From contig KN817673.1 of the NCBI GenBank assembly GCA_000827495.1, forward strand, positions 23,944-69,148: a stretch of 45,205 nt of DNA, written 5' to 3'. This DNA is from Hypholoma sublateritium FD-334 SS-4. Its lineage: Eukaryota; Basidiomycota; Agaricomycetes; Agaricales; Strophariaceae. The stretch's first letter is position 1; each line of letters begins with the position of its first letter. Below the pieces are notes generated by a model. The model was not told the origin of the DNA and made no database searches. It worked only from the letters and a program-made list of their open reading frames with translations. The position numbers and the translations under genes are program-made. This document shows positions 1-9,447 of this stretch, piece after piece.

Positions 1-223
1 TATCTGTTTCGTTACATTGGGCAAGTCAGATAAAGCAAACACAAACCATGCACTGGCTCCTGTATAAAATTACCAGGGCATACACAGCCACCACCGGGCT
101 TTGGGAATATTGAGAAAGAAACGAAATAATTTCAGGTATTTTATATCTGTTTCATTACATTGGGCAAGTCAGATAAAGCAAACATAAACCAGGCTTCGGC
201 AATATTAGGAAAGAAATGAATAA
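1..223. repeat. Imperfect direct duplication in AT-rich DNA
   Basis: The stretch beginning at base 1 recurs from base 144 with a few substitutions. Both copies share the block running from tatctgttt through gggcaagtcagataaagcaa, and both end in an aatatt-aaagaaa segment. Copy 2 lacks about 45 bases present in copy 1 (roughly bases 49-93). The left end may continue outside the window. Nothing coding is evident here or up to about base 340. Confidence 0.7.
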
Positions 224-339
224 TTACCAAATAATTACATGTTTTATTTCTGGACTTCAAGTTTTCGGAGAGTAGGATTGTCAAGAAAAAGAGATAGCTT
301 ATGTTTGTTGGCAACGTGAATATTTTATCCCGTCTAATT

Positions 340-900
340 AAGAGTACCAATTACAGAACACACCACTAGCGGTACTTCGAAGTAAGGGCCCTTCGAAGTG
401 CTGCCAGTGGTGCCACCTCCCCGGGCCGCAGATGACGAGGACGAGGACGCCCTCCCCAGATCCTGTGCGACGCAGAGCCCGTGTTCCTGCCCGACCTTGC
501 TGCTTGGGCCGCAGTTCTGTATGGTCCGTTACCACCACCTATAGCGTACTGCCATCTTTGAGGCACGCCATCGATGAATTCAAGCGGCGGAATCATGCCG
601 CTGCGCATGTGGCTGCTGATTCCTAGCCCACAGGCCCCATCATGCCGCGCATAAGCTTGAGCTAGCTGAGCGATGCGGCAGCAGATGGTGGTACTGCTGG
701 ATGGCCGGCGGGAGGAAAGAGTGCAGTGTCAGTGATGCTAGTGGGAATGTCGCGCGCAAAACAGGCTGCCTACCGATGAGTGCCTGGTCTACCTTGGGCG
801 GGGTGCTGAGGTAGTCGCACTGCACCAGGATGGGGAGCAGCAATGCCACCAAGATGGTTTTAGTGCACGCGTGGCTCTACGCTGTCCATAAACAGTAACT
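340..900. other. GC-rich stretch without a supported gene
   Basis: Composition switches abruptly from AT-rich to GC-rich near base 360. Several short ORFs overlap on both strands, but none carries a recognisable motif or a plausible splice structure. The right end abuts the point (about 901) where homology to aldehyde dehydrogenase stops, so this is probably sequence brought next to the broken gene. Confidence 0.4.
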
Positions 901-901
901 T

Positions 902-2843
902 CTGGGCGTCCGCGGGCACGTCCGCGAGCACCGTCGGCTGGAAGAGCGCCGTTCCGGGCACCGCCTTCCCGCCAACGAGGATCTGCGCGCCGCGCGCGAC
1001 GGCGTCGTTCACGTGCCGCTCGACCTTCTCGACCGCGCGCGTGTGGATCAGCGGGCCGTGTGTGCTGCAAACGGGCGGGTTAGTGGGTTGCGCGGTCGAC
1101 TGGAGGTAGGGGGAAAGACGACGTACATTCCCTCCTCGAGTCCGTTGCCGAACTTGAACTGCGCCACGCGCGCGGCAAGGCGTGAGGCGAAGTCGGCGTA
1201 GATAGAGGATTGTACGTAGATGCGGTTCGCACAGACGCACGTCTGCCCGCTGCCGCGGAACTTGCACAGGATCGCGGCTGTGGGGGGCAGCAGCGGTCAG
1301 AATCAGGGAGAGAATTTTAGCGCAGTCAAATTACCTTCGACTGCCTCGTCGATGTTTGCATCATCGAAAACGATGAACGGGGCGTTGCCGCCGGCTTCGA
1401 GAGACACCCTGCACACGAGCAACGATTAACATCGACCGAACAACAATCAGGAGGAGAAAGTGCACTTCTTCACCGTCGACGCCGCAAGGCCGTAGAGCAA
1501 CTTNGCGATTTGGGTTGACCCGGTGAAGCTGACCTTTCGGATGACTTTATTCTCGCACATCTCTTTTCCGACCTCGATAACGTGCTTTTGGGTGGTGACC
1601 ATGTTGATGACGCCGGGTGGGATGCCCGCGCGTATAGAGAGCTGCGTAGTGTCGGTCAGCAAGTTATCGACGGCATAGGGGTAAAATGACTGACTTCGGC
1701 GAGGGCAAGGGCGGAGAAAGGGGTCTCTGGAGGCGGCTTGATAACCGCCGTGCACCCAGCCGCGAGGGCAGCCGCGAGCTTGCGAGTGATCATTGCAGAA
1801 GGAAAATTCCATGGTGTTAGAATCGAGCTGTGGGGCATGCGCGTTGGTCCCTTTTACTCATTCAGAGAAACAGTCGACGTACACAACACCTGTTGGTTGT
1901 GTCAGCAGGACGTTAAGAGTTTAGGCGATGGACGTTACCGATAGGCTGTTTGATAACAATGTTGCGCGAACCGGGAATAGAACAGGGTATTTGCTCTAAT
2001 CTATCGTGAATTTTTGTTATCAAGCCCCTGAGAGATAGAAACGCACCTCCGTAGGTGCGAACAGCCTCCTCAGCTACACCATATTGTATGACATTAGTTG
2101 CCTCCTCGCCCTCTGGTAATAGAAAACATACCAAACCACTGTTCATATATTATTTAGCCTCATTTGATCATAAACCAAAGAGGAGGAACCCACTTCGAGG
2201 AATGAAGCGCTGTACGCGTTTTCTCCCTGATTTCATTTAGTGTGGCCCATATAACAAACAGGAGATTCCATCCACCTTTCCTTCAGCGAGCGGTTTGCCG
2301 TTCTCCAGAGTCTGTTCGTGTTTTTATNAGTTTCGGTATGACGTCAGGGGGACACGGTCGTACAATGAGTCTCCCAAGGTCGTNGTGGTGCTCCTGCATC
2401 AGTCGGAAGAACTTGATCAACAAGTCATGGCGATGCTTCACGCAGAAATACGTAGTCAGATCGTGTTATAGAGTGCTGTATAACACTAGGTAGCNGACCT
2501 TGGCCGTGGTCGTGCTCCATGCTGGGAAAGCTTTCGCTGCTGCTTNGATAGCTTCTTTTGTTTCGGCTAATCCCATTTCCGGGATCGTTCCCAGCTCTTC
2601 GTTGTTGAAGGGGTCTGGGGGTGCAATCCGTCGTCAGTAATACGAGCAGTGCGAACTGGTGAGGGCGCGTAATCACTGTTAACAACNATAGTCTCGCCGT
2701 CCTTCGCATCTACCCACTTTCCATCGATGAATCCCTGAAATTTAATCAAACTAGGGTCTTTCAATCCAAACTGAGGAATCGTGAGCTTCTGCGCGCAAGA
2801 TGTAGGAGGTTCAACGCACCACAGACGCTCGCGAGCTGGCCAT
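902..2843 (-). pseudogene. NAD(P)-dependent succinate-semialdehyde dehydrogenase, N-terminal three quarters (split gene)
   Basis: Aldehyde dehydrogenase superfamily, most like succinate-semialdehyde dehydrogenase, which oxidises succinate semialdehyde in the GABA shunt. Read on the minus strand, exons separated by short GT-AG introns give in order: GFIDGKWVDAKDGE near 2710, EELGTIPEMGLAET near 2580, TLENGKPLAEGKV near 2300, IPGSRNIVIKQPIG near 1950, [18 protein letters not shown] near 1800, KVSFTGSTQ near 1520, the general-base Glu in [10 protein letters not shown] (codon 1396-1398), and the catalytic Cys in GQTCVCANRIYV (codon 1237-1239). The reading continues through GPLIHTRAVEKVERHVND to LADVPADAQ and stops matching at about 902. 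No stop codon interrupts the exons, so the break looks recent. The missing C-terminus matches the plus-strand piece at 22281-22592. The start is uncertain: the ATG at 2843 requires an unusually short first intron, or the N-terminus may be differently spliced. Confidence 0.85.
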
Positions 2844-3371
2844 TCTTTGCTGGGAAAGGCGGAGATGGTGGACTGTTGCNGGTGCTGCGAAAGAGGGGCT
2901 CTGGATGAAGGAAGAAGTCAAGAAGCGGAAAGACGATGGTAGACGCATCCGGGCCATTTGTTTCGCTGTGCCGGGCAGCTATTAAATGTCCAGGAAAGAA
3001 GGAGGACCTCCATCGGCTAACCCCTTCCGATGCTTTTCGTCGCCGATAGGCGGCGGGCCGGGCCGCCGTTGAGGCAAACATGCCACCGCAAACCTTGTGC
3101 TTTTCCAACCTTCCTTCCACAAATACTCGCTGCCTCTGGAGTCTGCACAACTCACGGAAGGCGTATCCTCAGCATGAATCGCCTTGTATGAAGCTGCTGA
3201 AACTTCATGCATCAATCGAACGACAACTAGCAACTGTAAATAGCAACCGCTTTCTGACCGTCAAGTTTCAACCAGCAAAGGCATGCACCTGCTGACTTGC
3301 TGTCATAAGCAGCCATATTCAAATCGTGTCCGCGGGTTCACAAGGGAATTAACAGCCATCGCCTGATATTT
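2844..3371. other. Divergent intergenic region between the dehydrogenase and the F-box gene
   Basis: The two flanking genes are transcribed away from each other, so promoters of both should lie here. No clear TATA box or other motif stands out. Short ORFs on both strands look like chance. Confidence 0.4.
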
Positions 3372-4756
3372 TTGCGCACCATGGACAGTGTTCAAGTTCC
3401 TCAAGACATCATCAATCTCATTATCGATGATGTGGCTTCTTCCTATCACGGCGCCCCCAGTGTCAACAACCACCCGCTGCTCAATTGTGCTCTCGTCTGT
3501 CGTTCATTCCACTGGAAGACTACGCATCACATCTTCTCGAGAGTCGACCTCGTCCAGCCATGGGTCCCAGTCCACGATGAAGAGACACTACATCAGCAAA
3601 CTGTCCGTCTGGCGGATATCCTTTCTGGCAATCCAGCCATCGGGCCTTCCGTGAGGATGTTGGTTATCCAGCCGAATTCCGATGAGGGAACCGGCAAGGA
3701 ATTTCCACAGGCGATGGAGCGAGAACGCGAATTTTGGACAAAGGAAAATCTTGCATTGTCATTCGTGTTAAAGCAGCTATCGGCCTTGCAGCAGTTCGCC
3801 ATTCACGGTGGNTTTCCTTGGAGGATGTGGAATGAAGTGCACCACCAGACTGCATGCGCGCTCAAGGTCATCATCACCGCCCAGTCGCTCCTTNGCTTGG
3901 ACTTTCGTGGCCTTTCTAACCTCCCTCCTGAGATTATCCTTAATTGCNTCCACGTAAAGNATGTAACCTTCGACAATATCGAAGTTTGTGACATTCCAGA
4001 GGGTCAGCCTATTCCAGCTAGCTTCCACGACAATTACAGCCGCTTGCCGTTTGTTCTTGAATCCGCACGTCTTTCATCATGTACTTCTGCCATAAACCTT
4101 CTGCTCAGAATCCCAGAGAAGATCTCTGTCTTTTCCCATCTTTGTAAACTTCAAGTCTATATTCAGGCAGATGAAGATNTCTGGCCTTCGTGGTGTGTTA
4201 TGCTTCAAGCTGCGAGCACCCTCGAAATACTCGACCTCACTTGGTCGGGACATCCTACTAGTAATGTCACTACTTCTATTCTGCATATACGTCCCTGATT
4301 CCTGGCTGTGTAATCATCAAGGTATTACCTACTACGATAAACCTCGCCACTTTATCCTCCTTACGCTGTCTTAAATTCACCTGCGATATATACTCACAGT
4401 TTAGCCCGCCAGACTATCTGCACCAAATTTTAGACCTTCGAGGACTGGACAGTAATATCGAAACATTACACCTCATTACGAATTGGAGACACCTTGAAAA
4501 CATTTTGTTGGTATGGGGCGGCGATCAATGGTGGGACCAAATGGACACGGTTTTGTCGAGCAAGGGCTATAAGCGCCTTCGACAGATTGTTCTGTTCGAA
4601 AATCATGCCCCCGGTTTCAAAGCCAAGGTTTTTCTGCCTCGTGTTCTGGCCATGGGCAATGTTTCGGTTGAGACGGACTCTTACCTTGACGAAAGAGATG
4701 GTGAAACTAACATGGATGATGGTGATACTTCGGACTCCTCCACTTCATTCATTTAA
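3372..4756 (+). pseudogene. F-box/leucine-rich-like protein with one frameshift
   Basis: The N-terminus (residues about 8-50, with VPQDIINLIIDDVASS and LLNCALVCRSFHW) has the pattern of Agaricomycete F-box proteins, which recruit substrates to SCF ubiquitin ligases through Skp1. A leucine-rich C-terminal region follows (LDFRGLSNLPPE; LEILDLTWSGHPTS). The first frame ends at 4298, but coding continues in another frame from about 4290 (TINLATLSSLRCLKFTC, then a segment with LENILLVWGGDQWWD) to a stop at 4756. No GT-AG intron restores the phase, so a one- or two-base indel is likeliest, either a real lesion or a sequencing error; four or more N bases lie in this gene. The start could be 3372 or the second ATG at 3381. 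Such genes are strongly amplified in Agaricomycetes and the substrate cannot be inferred. Confidence 0.7.
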
Positions 4757-4954
4757 TCCTATTTAATCTTCCAATTGTCGTCTTAGATATCTATTGTCCC
4801 GAGTACTATAGAGTCAATCATATTTTTGAGATTTTCGTGCAGGGCCAGTACTAAATAATGCAAGGGCTGGTACATGATTGCGCGCGAATGACATTGGCCG
4901 GGATTACGTCATCGTTGGTGGCGATCGTCGAGGAATTTGGCGAGTTGGTGGTGC

Positions 4955-6206
4955 ATGCATCGACGCCGCATCNTTCGTTCTCTGGGCTCTCCCTTCGTCG
5001 CCCGTCTGTTCCAATGTCGCGCCTTCCATGATGCACGAGAGTACAAAGAAGACAAGCGCTGGCCCGGCTGGCAGGTCGTCGTCGGCATTGAGACACACGC
5101 GCAGATCAAGAGCCGCCGCAAACTCTTCTCCCGTGCGCCATCGTCCTCCGCTCTCCGTCTGCGCCGCTGATATCCGCGACAGACGCGCCCAACGCAGGCC
5201 CCGATGACGCGCCGAACACGCACGTCGTGCCGTTCGACGCTGCCTTCCCGGGGATGTTGCCCGTGAGTCCGCCGCCGCTTTCCGCGACCTCGTTGCCCAT
5301 CCCGACATCGTGCAGCGCCTCAACCCCAAATGCGTCGACCTCGGGCTGCGCACCGCGCTCGCACTGAACTGCTCCATCAACTGTCGGTCGACATTTGATC
5401 GCAAGCACTACTTCTACTCGGACCTACCGTCCGGGTACCAGATCACGCAACAGTATTGTGCGTACAGCTCCACCATATGTTATGTTCGCGTGCTGATTCT
5501 CTCTGTACTTAAAGCCCCTTTAGCCATGAACGGGGCTCTCCAAGTGGACGTGCCTGAAGCGGAGCCTATTACAGTAAGGATAAAGCAGATCCAGCTCGAG
5601 CAGGTGCGTATCTTCNGTGCTATCTCGNNTCTGTAGCGCGTTCCAAATTNACCCAAATTTCTATCCNATCANNCTTTACCTCNAGGACACGGCCAAGTCC
5701 ACATTTGACGCGCGCACCCAGACTTCGCGTATNGACCTCAACCGCGCAGGCGCCGGCCTCATGGAGATNGTGTCCGAGCCAGATATTAGGTGAACCAAAA
5801 CCTNCGCCAAAANTGTATNAAAATATTCATGTNATGCGACACCCNCGGTAGGTCTCCNGAAGAGGCAGGCGCGTACGTGCGNACTTTACAGGCGATGCTG
5901 CGTGCGATGGGTGCGAGCGACGGAAACATGGAGCAGGTATGTACATCTTTCCTGTCTGAGGTGCCCATCCGGCCACAAGACGAATCGCTTGCTAAGACTG
6001 ACCACTACCTTCATAGGGCTCGATGCGCTGCGACGTGAATGTGTCTGTAGCCCCCGTGGGCGCTCCGCTGGGCACCCGCTGCGAAATCAAGAATTTGAAC
6101 AGCATCAAGTTCATGATGGCTGCTATAAGTGCGTCATCCTTCGTCCTCCTATTCGTGACTTTTTCAATTCTGAAATGAATTCACGTAGCGCACGAAGCTC
6201 ATCGAC
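4955..6206 (+). pseudogene. PET112: Mitochondrial glutamyl-tRNA(Gln) amidotransferase subunit B, 3'-truncated
   Basis: GatB/PET112 works with GatA in mitochondria to convert Glu-tRNA(Gln) to Gln-tRNA(Gln). Eight exons can be joined cleanly: 4955-5132, 5183-5262, 5316-5457, 5515-5603, 5686-5789, 5852-5936, 6017-6128 and 6189-6206. The start at 4955 gives an Arg-rich leader (MHRRRI...) typical of a mitochondrial presequence. Family motifs follow in order: [54 protein letters not shown] and [16 protein letters not shown]. Homology stops after THEAHRQ at 6206, followed by AT-rich non-homologous sequence. About half of the protein is missing, including the C-terminal YqeY-like tRNA-binding domain. 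Exons contain no internal stop. Introns are retained, so this is a DNA-level truncation. Confidence 0.85.
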
Positions 6207-7110
6207 AGATAATATACAAAAACTGCTTGAAATTTTTGTAGACTATAAAATAGTATTGGAGGATAATATGCACAATTCGTGAGCAGGCCTATGCACCTTG
6301 TAATATGCACCTTCAACTAAAAATAACTTCAGCTCAAACCACGGCGTGGCATCAGCCCCCGGCTATCCGCCCTCTCCCATGCTCGTTCATCTTCCACATC
6401 CTATATATCATCGTCCAGTGCCCATGCACCCATATCCAGCTCCACGACATCCTCTTTCAAGCATTTGAATGTTGGTAACTTCGCGTCAGAACCCTCAGTG
6501 CCGCTGTCTGATCTTACTTCAGTCAGGCTCCTCGTCAACTGCCTCTGTTTCGTCAACATCATATTCGACATTGTTAGGAATTTACATCACTGAATCGACA
6601 ATACTCCCACCCGTGCCTTGGTTCAGCGATGCCGATGATTGACTGGGGTGGGCGGCGACGGGAGTCCATGAGGATTCAGGAATTGGAGCGTCCGTACCAA
6701 TTTCCGGTGTTCCTTCATGCGGTTGCACTGAGTACCAAACTCGGCCAGTGGATTTCCAGCCTCTGTGGAAGAATAGCTGAGTGCTTGAAGATCGGTGGAC
6801 AGAACATCTTGCACTTGAGTATCGTTCGGGTGAGTTGCTCTCCCTTTTTTGTATTCATACTTTATATCCTTTTCAATGCAGGTCTGGTACCGAATAACGT
6901 GTGCCTTGTCAAGGTCAGCATTCATCTTACCAAAAAATAGACCATCGTTTCCATTCGTACAGCTGAGCATGCCGGTGGTACGACAGGCCAGTGCAAACCC
7001 TTTCCGGCAAAGAGGTCAGAGGCGACCGCATTATCCTCCAATGATGAAATGAAGCACCCGGCACCAATGTCACAAAGTAATCGGAGACTCTAGCAGGCCG
7101 CGCCCAAAGT
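6207..7110. other. AT-rich region downstream of the GatB break, no supported gene
   Basis: Directly after the last GatB homology the sequence becomes AT-rich and non-coding in appearance. ORFs at 6623-6970 (minus) and 6629-6940 (plus) overlap each other and contain no recognised motif. Confidence 0.35.
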
Positions 7111-7116
7111 TGTTCA

Positions 7117-7716
7117 AGATGACGAAGAGTACGAACCTTCAGATGAAGAGGTCGACAATCGAACTTCTGTTGCCCCATCCAAGGGACATACAAGTACAAC
7201 AGTCATCCAACGTATATGGGATGGAGTATTTCCAAGTACCCAAAACAAGTTCTCGCACTATGGAGAGGGCTGCGATGTTATCTGTCTTGTGAGTTCTTTC
7301 CATCCTTTCGTCTATTCTTTTTGCTTAGCAGTTGAAAACTTGACTCCATTGTAGATTGTTCAGTGCACCTATGAAGGGCGCAACAAGTTTGCATCCACCG
7401 CAATGGAAGTCGTACTCGACCAACTACCAAGACATGGGTTTTCATAGAGAGGACTGGGATGGAATATGGCTTTTTTGTATGCAGCGGCAGAGAATCCTGG
7501 AGTAAGTATTTTTTGCTGTACCAATCATACTAACTTTGCTGATTGGCGATGATAGCGATGGACAGGTACCTTCACGTCTCAATTAATTACCACGACGTTC
7601 GCAGCCCATTTGGCTTACACGAACGAGCAATGCAGCCAACCTGCCGTCGTCAAAAAGCTGAAGAACTTGGAAACCAGGCAGCTCATCGGTACACTTGCGC
7701 TCGCGACAACTGCGGT
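7117..7716 (+). pseudogene. Fragment of an Agaricomycete-restricted hypothetical protein family
   Basis: Short plus-strand coding blocks line up with a common but uncharacterised Agaricomycete family: QRIWDGVFPSTQNKFSHYG near 7200, NKFASTAMEVVLDQ near 7390, MAFLYAAAENPG near 7465 followed by a gtaagt donor, then FTSQLITTTFAAHLAYTNEQ and TRQLIGTLALATTAVHC near 7570-7715. The pattern FLYADAENP, TFAAHL, GALALATTAVERAL is familiar from many mushroom hypothetical proteins, some annotated under DUF6532; that name is tentative. Blocks are in shifting frames, with a stop between the second and third, so the copy looks decayed. Function is unknown. Confidence 0.5.
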
Positions 7717-7739
7717 ACATTGTGTTGATTGCGCACCTC

Positions 7740-9440
7740 AAAAATTATTGTCTGACTTCAGGTTTTGTTCCTAGGTTGAGCTAGTGCTTGATATCCGGGG
7801 TAGTGGAACTTGAGTGGAACCCTTCAAGACTGGCGGGAACTCCGGTAGAAGAACAAGCCCTCTCTTCCGTCAAAAGGCAATGGTCTGGTCTACGTAAGCC
7901 ACTCAAGCAGTGAATTTGCGAAATATTAATGTGTCTCGCAAATTCAGTACTGCCTCCGTGTCACGTCCTCGCTGCACCTCTGCTGCATACCCTGCTTCCG
8001 TGCCTCATCTCGCCACCCACGCTCCCATGTCCTTCGTAAACGAAGACATTCATCGACATCCCGTCTCCTTCATGCGCCCGCTGCCGATGCTCATCGAATC
8101 GTTGGCCAAGATGGGCCGCCCGCCATCCGATTAAGGCCGTCATGATCCCGAACGTCCACCCGTTCTGCGCCCCGCTTCCACGCCCAACCTCGCCTCCACC
8201 TCGCCAATCTCACTGAGCCTGCCCGCACTGCCGATACCGACGTCTCCATGCCCTCTTTCTACGAACAAAGACGCTACCCCCCTCCTGGTTGTCTTCGCTG
8301 ACGTGTCTGCTACCCCATCCCAGCAGGTCTCCATTCTCATCACCGCTATCTCTAAGACCGCGGCCCTCGCTGACGTCGCCAGCGCAGCATGCGACCTGCG
8401 GGTCCCTGTATCGCAATTTGGTGGCACGCTCCTGCGCGGGATGAGCGTGGCACACGCTATCAGGCATTAAATTGCCCTGCAATGGCACGTCTGAATATAC
8501 CAGTGCCCGCACAAGATTCGATGCTTGTGCAGACGCTTCTCCTCACTCATCCACTCCAAAAATGATGCATTAACTTCTGTGCGACCACCGACGCTTCCTC
8601 TCCACAACGCCTGCGTACCATTTCTCATGGTCCTAACCCTTAAGCGCAAGACTGGCCACCGTTTCCGGCATCCACAGCCTGCCGGTGTTTCTTAGTCCAT
8701 ACCACGCCACCGACACGCTTGCCACCCACCCACACACACCTATGCCGACAAGGAGTACAACGAGCAGCGCGCACTCGCACGGCCGCAAACCACACACCCG
8801 TCCATCTTCATTATAGCCCATCCCCATCGCTCACACGAGTTCCCAGCCGCGGGCATGAGCGAGCGCCCTCCCCAGCCGCCGCTGCCGCCGTATTCAAGTG
8901 CAGTACTTCCCTGCACTCTACGTGCCCTTGCTCATACGCGTGTAACAGCCGCGGCCACCGATTGTGACGCCGCAACCGTGATTTGACGGTACGCGGCCGC
9001 GCGGATAGGCAGGACGCACGATGTGGCATGTCCTGCTGAACGACCTGCGCCGTATCCGTCTCTTGACGCCATCAGCACCGCAGGTCCACTTCACATTCCG
9101 CTCGACAGGGGCACTCCGCTCCTCGAGCAGATCGACGCCGCAGAGCAGGCCAGAATGTACGAGTTGTACGTTCTACTCGAGCCTGCACCGCATCTGCTTT
9201 CAGCAACGTCCGCGCCGGCACCACCATGAATCGACGCCGCCGACATCTTTCAGATAGTTAGGATGTGACGTTTTCACGTCCTGTTTGCGGCCGACCCCGT
9301 TGTCCGGCAGCTCACACAGGTCAATCATGTTGAAATTGTGCCTCGGTCGCATGACAGGGCGGAAGTGTGAGTAGCTTGCCCCTGCTAGTGACTATGTCCT
9401 GATCTACGTTTTAATGCTATACATGCAGGAGTCTGAGTAC
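7740..9440. other. CT/GC-rich region without an assignable gene
   Basis: The plus strand is C- and CT-rich, giving long but low-complexity ORFs in several frames. Two stretches read as possible decayed coding sequence: VVFADVSATPSQQVSIL near 8290 and ISTAGPLHIPLDRGTPLLEQ near 9075, the latter followed by FHVLFAADPVVRQLTQ near 9275. I do not recognise either. The end of this region is the promoter side of the SF3B1-like gene. Confidence 0.35.
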
Positions 9441-9447
9441 GAGTACA

